Source of the DNA: JBLIKP01 sp047635375
GTDB taxonomy: Bacteria > Bacteroidota > Bacteroidia > Sphingobacteriales > Sphingobacteriaceae
Reading direction: 5' to 3'
NCBI GenBank assembly: GCA_047635375.1
Contig: JBLIKP010000008.1
Location: forward strand, 1 to 42,172
Length of the DNA: 42,172 nucleotides
Shown here: positions 39,472 through 42,172 of the stretch, in pieces
How positions within the stretch are numbered: the stretch's first letter is position 1
How the letters are laid out: each line of letters begins with the position of its first letter
The notes under the pieces: model-generated
The model's database searches: none
What the model was told of the DNA's origin: nothing
The model's input: only the letters and a program-made list of their open reading frames with translations
Position numbers and translations under genes: made by a program

Positions 39472-41802
39472 CTAAAATTTAAGGGTGTATGATATTGAAG
39501 GGATCACAGGGAATAATGCCACCTTATGCAAGGTAGGGTCGCCACCATTAAAGAAGTCAGCACTCATGTAAGTGTAGTAAAACGGATTTGCTCTGCTGTA
39601 TGCATTGTACAAGCCATATTCCCAAGTCTGGGTGCCATATCGTTTTTCTTTAGTGCTTCTAAAACTAATGTCTAAGCGATGATAGGCCTCACCTCTAAAA
39701 GAGTTTTTACCTCCGTAGTCAATCGCTTGATTTTGACCCCTATTTGGGTGAAGTGTATAAAATCTACCTGTCTCAAGAGTAAGCGCGTTTCCCGTTCCGT
39801 AAACCCAGGTGCCAGCAATATTCCATCGCTCGTTAAGTTTGTATGTTCCTACTAAGCTTAGGTCATGACGTCGGTCGTATTTTGGAGAATAAGGCTCGCC
39901 ATTATTTACCTCATCAAATTGATGTATTGTCCAGCTAAGCGTATAGCCCGCCCATCCTGTGAAATCTCCTTCAGTATATTGTACAAAAAGCTCAGTCCCA
40001 TAACTCACGCCATCACCTGAGGTTACTTTGTCTTCCCAAGTAGTGGAGCTCGCTTCTGGGTCAAACGGATCGTCGATTAGGAAATTAGCACCTTCTTTAT
40101 AGGTGATAATATTATTCATCTCCTTATAATATCCCTCCAAAGTGATTTCTAAATCTAGACCTGGGAAATTCTTCGCTAAACCTACCGCGTATTGTGTGGA
40201 TTGTTGAGGCTTAACCCTAGAGGTTGCAGGAACCCAAAGGTCGGTCGGAAGTCCGGGGTTTGATGAGCTTACCAAGTGTAAAAATTGATTCATCCTCGCA
40301 TAAGAGGCTTTCGCCGAAAGGTCGTCGGTGATTAGATATCTTCCGCCAAAGCGTGGTTCTAAACTCACGTAGCTTTCTCCTTTTGGCCTGAAATTCACAA
40401 GTCTTAACCCCACGTTCATTTTTATTCTCGAGCCCACTCTAAAATCATCTTCCGCATATATTGCCGCTTCAATTGATGGAGTTTTTGTTACCTGATTTAA
40501 ATTAAACTCTGGATCAGGAGTAGAGATAATAAATGCATTTGGAGTAAAGGTATGATGGGTCAGTTGTATTCCTGTTTTTATGCTGTGGTTTGGGTTTGGA
40601 AGGTAGTCCAAGTCAAACTTTGTGCTGTAATCCCTGATCCCGCTTCCATAACTAAGCGAAAATGTTTCGTCGATTTGTTTGTCTGTAAATTCGTTTGAAA
40701 CTAGAAGATTAAAATCTGAAAAAATTAAGGATGTGTTGGCGAAAAGTTTCTTGGAAATTTGATGATTCCAACGCCCAGTAGATGTGACATTTCCCCAGGA
40801 AAGTTTTGCCTTATCTTCAAAATCTTTGTCCCCAAACTTGAAATAAAATTTATCTCTACCCAAGTAAGAGCTCACATAAATCCGATTTTTATCGTCAATC
40901 TTTTGATTGAATTTCCCGTTTAAATCGTAGAAGTAATAACCAGCATTTAGGCCGGGTTCTGCAGCTCGAATTATCGGTTGGATTAATGCATCAATATAAG
41001 TTCTTCGGCCCGAAATAAGGAATGAAGACTTTCCATTTTGTACAGGTCCCTCAACCGTAAATCTTGAGGCGATATTCCCAATTCCAATTTCACCTGAGGT
41101 TTTTCCCATGTTACCGTCCTTCATTGTTAAGTCGATAACAGAACTTAACCTTCCGCCATAGCGAGCAGGGAAACCTCCTTTAATCAGACTTACGTTCTTT
41201 ATCGCATCACCATTAAACGTGGAGAAAAACCCGAAAAGGTGGTTGGCATTATACACCACGGCATCATCGAGAATTATCAAGTTTTGATCTGGCCCACCAC
41301 CTCTAACATAGAGTCCGGCCTGTCCTTCTGATCCACTTTGCACCCCTGGTAAAAGCTGCAATGTTTTTATCACATCTTTCTCCCCAAAAATCACAGGAAG
41401 CTCTCTAATCATCTTTATAGGAATCTCAATGGTGCTCATTTGAGTTTCTTTGGCGATGTTAATTTTGTTCCCGTCTATTACAATTTCATCCAGTTTTGTG
41501 GAATTGTCCATCGACCAGTTTAATTGTTGATCTGCTTTGAAAGGCATTTTTTTAACAATGGTTTTATACCCAACATAGGAAATGTAGATGATAACAGAGT
41601 CCTGAGCTGGCAGGGTAATGGAATAGAATCCATAACTGTTAGTTACTGTTCCTTGCTTAATCTCGGGGAAGTAAATCGTCGCTCCGATTAGAGTTTCTTG
41701 AGAGCCTACTTCTTTAATGTATCCACTTAAGGTGGAGTTTTGGGCATTCGAGCTAGCGAACACAAAAAGACTCAAGATTAGTGTTAAAAGGGTTTTAAAC
41801 AT
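39472..41802 (-). CDS. TonB-dependent outer membrane receptor (copy 2)
   Basis: 776 aa, identical length to copy 1. Signal peptide MFKTLLTLILSLFVFASSNAQ. A carboxypeptidase-like domain (STLSGYIKEVGSQETLIGAT) is followed by the plug with KDVIKTLQLLPGVQSG and YVRGGGPDQNLIILDDAVVY, then a barrel ending ...ISYTLKF. The plug matches copy 1 over long runs; differences concentrate in barrel segments that would be extracellular loops (for example LHPNRGQNQAIDYG versus FSENNGHQNNVDYN). First gene of the leftward block, 38 bases downstream of the pseudogene remnant. Its ligand cannot be inferred. Confidence 0.95.
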   Translation of the reverse strand: MFKTLLTLILSLFVFASSNAQNSTLSGYIKEVGSQETLIGATIYFPEIKQGTVTNSYGFYSITLPAQDSVIIYISYVGYKTIVKKMPFKADQQLNWSMDNSTKLDEIVIDGNKINIAKETQMSTIEIPIKMIRELPVIFGEKDVIKTLQLLPGVQSGSEGQAGLYVRGGGPDQNLIILDDAVVYNANHLFGFFSTFNGDAIKNVSLIKGGFPARYGGRLSSVIDLTMKDGNMGKTSGEIGIGNIASRFTVEGPVQNGKSSFLISGRRTYIDALIQPIIRAAEPGLNAGYYFYDLNGKFNQKIDDKNRIYVSSYLGRDKFYFKFGDKDFEDKAKLSWGNVTSTGRWNHQISKKLFANTSLIFSDFNLLVSNEFTDKQIDETFSLSYGSGIRDYSTKFDLDYLPNPNHSIKTGIQLTHHTFTPNAFIISTPDPEFNLNQVTKTPSIEAAIYAEDDFRVGSRIKMNVGLRLVNFRPKGESYVSLEPRFGGRYLITDDLSAKASYARMNQFLHLVSSSNPGLPTDLWVPATSRVKPQQSTQYAVGLAKNFPGLDLEITLEGYYKEMNNIITYKEGANFLIDDPFDPEASSTTWEDKVTSGDGVSYGTELFVQYTEGDFTGWAGYTLSWTIHQFDEVNNGEPYSPKYDRRHDLSLVGTYKLNERWNIAGTWVYGTGNALTLETGRFYTLHPNRGQNQAIDYGGKNSFRGEAYHRLDISFRSTKEKRYGTQTWEYGLYNAYSRANPFYYTYMSADFFNGGDPTLHKVALFPVIPSISYTLKF

Positions 41803-41804
41803 GC

Positions 41805-41832
41805 TTTAGGTGGGTTTGTCCGGATGAAGATA
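41805..41832 (-). promoter_or_regulatory. Shared upstream box of receptor copy 2 (TATCTTCA ... ACCTAAA)
   Basis: TATCTTCA (41832-41825) and ACCTAAA (41811-41805) precede the receptor ATG at nearly the same distances as in copy 1. The sequence between and around the boxes is different, so the boxes look selectively kept. Possible divergent -7 element plus operator or ribosome-binding region. Confidence 0.3.
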
Positions 41833-41839
41833 AATTATT

Positions 41840-42172
41840 TTAACGAGTTAAATAAACTACTCCCTTGTATTCGAAAAATTCACCCGCTTTACCTATTCCA
41901 AATGCAGAATAAATATATGCCCCCGTGGTTGTAATTCCCCGAAACCTCATAAGTATTTAGAGGACTTGAAATTGTTGAGGAAACCCATTTCCAAAATCAT
42001 ATTCCCATTGGGTAGCACCCTGTGATAAATCATCCAGCCGCACTTCAAAATAAAGCAATTATTTATATCGCCATTTCCAAAATTCCACGCATAAGAAAAT
42101 ATTTTTTTTGGTCCAATTGTGGAGCTGGTGAAATCAATATTTAAAGGAATGCACCCATCAAAAATAGTGGCG
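41840..42172 (-). pseudogene. Decayed PKD-repeat surface protein with type-B T9SS sorting-domain end (partial)
   Basis: Reading leftward from the window edge, one frame (from 42171) gives FDGCIPLNIDFTSSTIGP then YAWNFGNGDINN, the first half of a PKD domain. A second frame (from about 42055) gives EVRLDDLSQGATQWEYDFGNG. A third (from 41981) gives SSTISSPLNTYEVSGNY, completing a second PKD domain. A fourth (from 41935) gives TTGAYIYSAFGIGKAGEFFE then YKGVVYLTR and a stop at 41840-41842, matching the end of the CHU_C/TIGR04131 gliding-associated C-terminal sorting domain. At least three frame changes, and loss of the middle of PKD1 and most of the sorting domain, make this a relic. Neighbouring genes are intact, which argues against sequencing error. 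The rest lies beyond the edge. Confidence 0.72.

Noticed and set aside
1..42172. CRISPR array, tRNA/rRNA genes, insertion sequence, prophage or biosynthetic cluster
   Set aside because: No regularly spaced repeats, no cloverleaf with conserved arms, no transposase or integrase frame and no phage structural genes were found.

Overview
The window reads as a chromosomal segment of a member of the Bacteroidota, most likely a gliding, type IX secretion (T9SS)-bearing flavobacterium-like organism. The evidence is the mutY-ssb-gldE-gldD order at the left edge, a PorX regulator, an LpxC-FabZ fusion, TonB receptor/DUF4249 pairs, a 29-residue basic protein typical of the phylum, promoters with TAnnTTTG-like -7 elements, and a decayed PKD/T9SS-sorting-domain gene at the right edge. 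Almost all genes are housekeeping genes. I see no tRNA, rRNA, CRISPR array, phage or insertion sequence.

Layout. 1-3396 (minus): mutY, ssb, gldE and the 5' part of gldD, linking DNA repair and single-strand binding with the gliding/T9SS accessory genes. 3630-6629 (plus): an HU-like DNA-binding protein, a membrane-anchored TPR protein, a 29-aa ribosomal-protein-like gene and ribonuclease G (rng). A 134-nt region with a strong predicted three-way-junction fold and its own -7 element sits just before rng. 6626-9742 (minus): a large exported beta-barrel/usher-like protein with Ig-like, SdrD-like and LysM parts. 9823-10356 (minus): hpt. 10466-17041 (plus): purK, purE, an M16 protease, an O-methyltransferase, hutI and bifunctional ftcD, i.e. 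purine synthesis next to histidine degradation, which meet at one-carbon folate metabolism. 17042-17380: a gene-free stretch holding two terminators and an inverted-repeat-bounded element. 17381-21877 (minus): efp, an ABC ATPase, lpxA, lpxC-fabZ and lpxD (lipid A synthesis).

21983-26723: an HD phosphohydrolase (minus) divergent from porX, tsaE and ald (plus). 26720-29766 (minus): nitroreductase, aminotransferase and dusB. 29832-34904 (plus): CPBP protease, DUF2007 protein, cdsA, acetyl-CoA synthetase and two thioredoxin-fold envelope proteins, ending at a strong bidirectional terminator. 34969-41802 (minus): two tandem copies of a TonB-dependent receptor/DUF4249 lipoprotein cassette. 41840-42172 (minus): remains of a PKD-repeat protein with a type-B T9SS sorting-signal end, broken by at least three frame changes.

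The most interesting items are the structured rng leader, the eroded T9SS adhesin remnant, the composite barrel-LysM protein, and the small palindromic element between ftcD and efp. Nothing here is clearly a wholly new multi-gene system.
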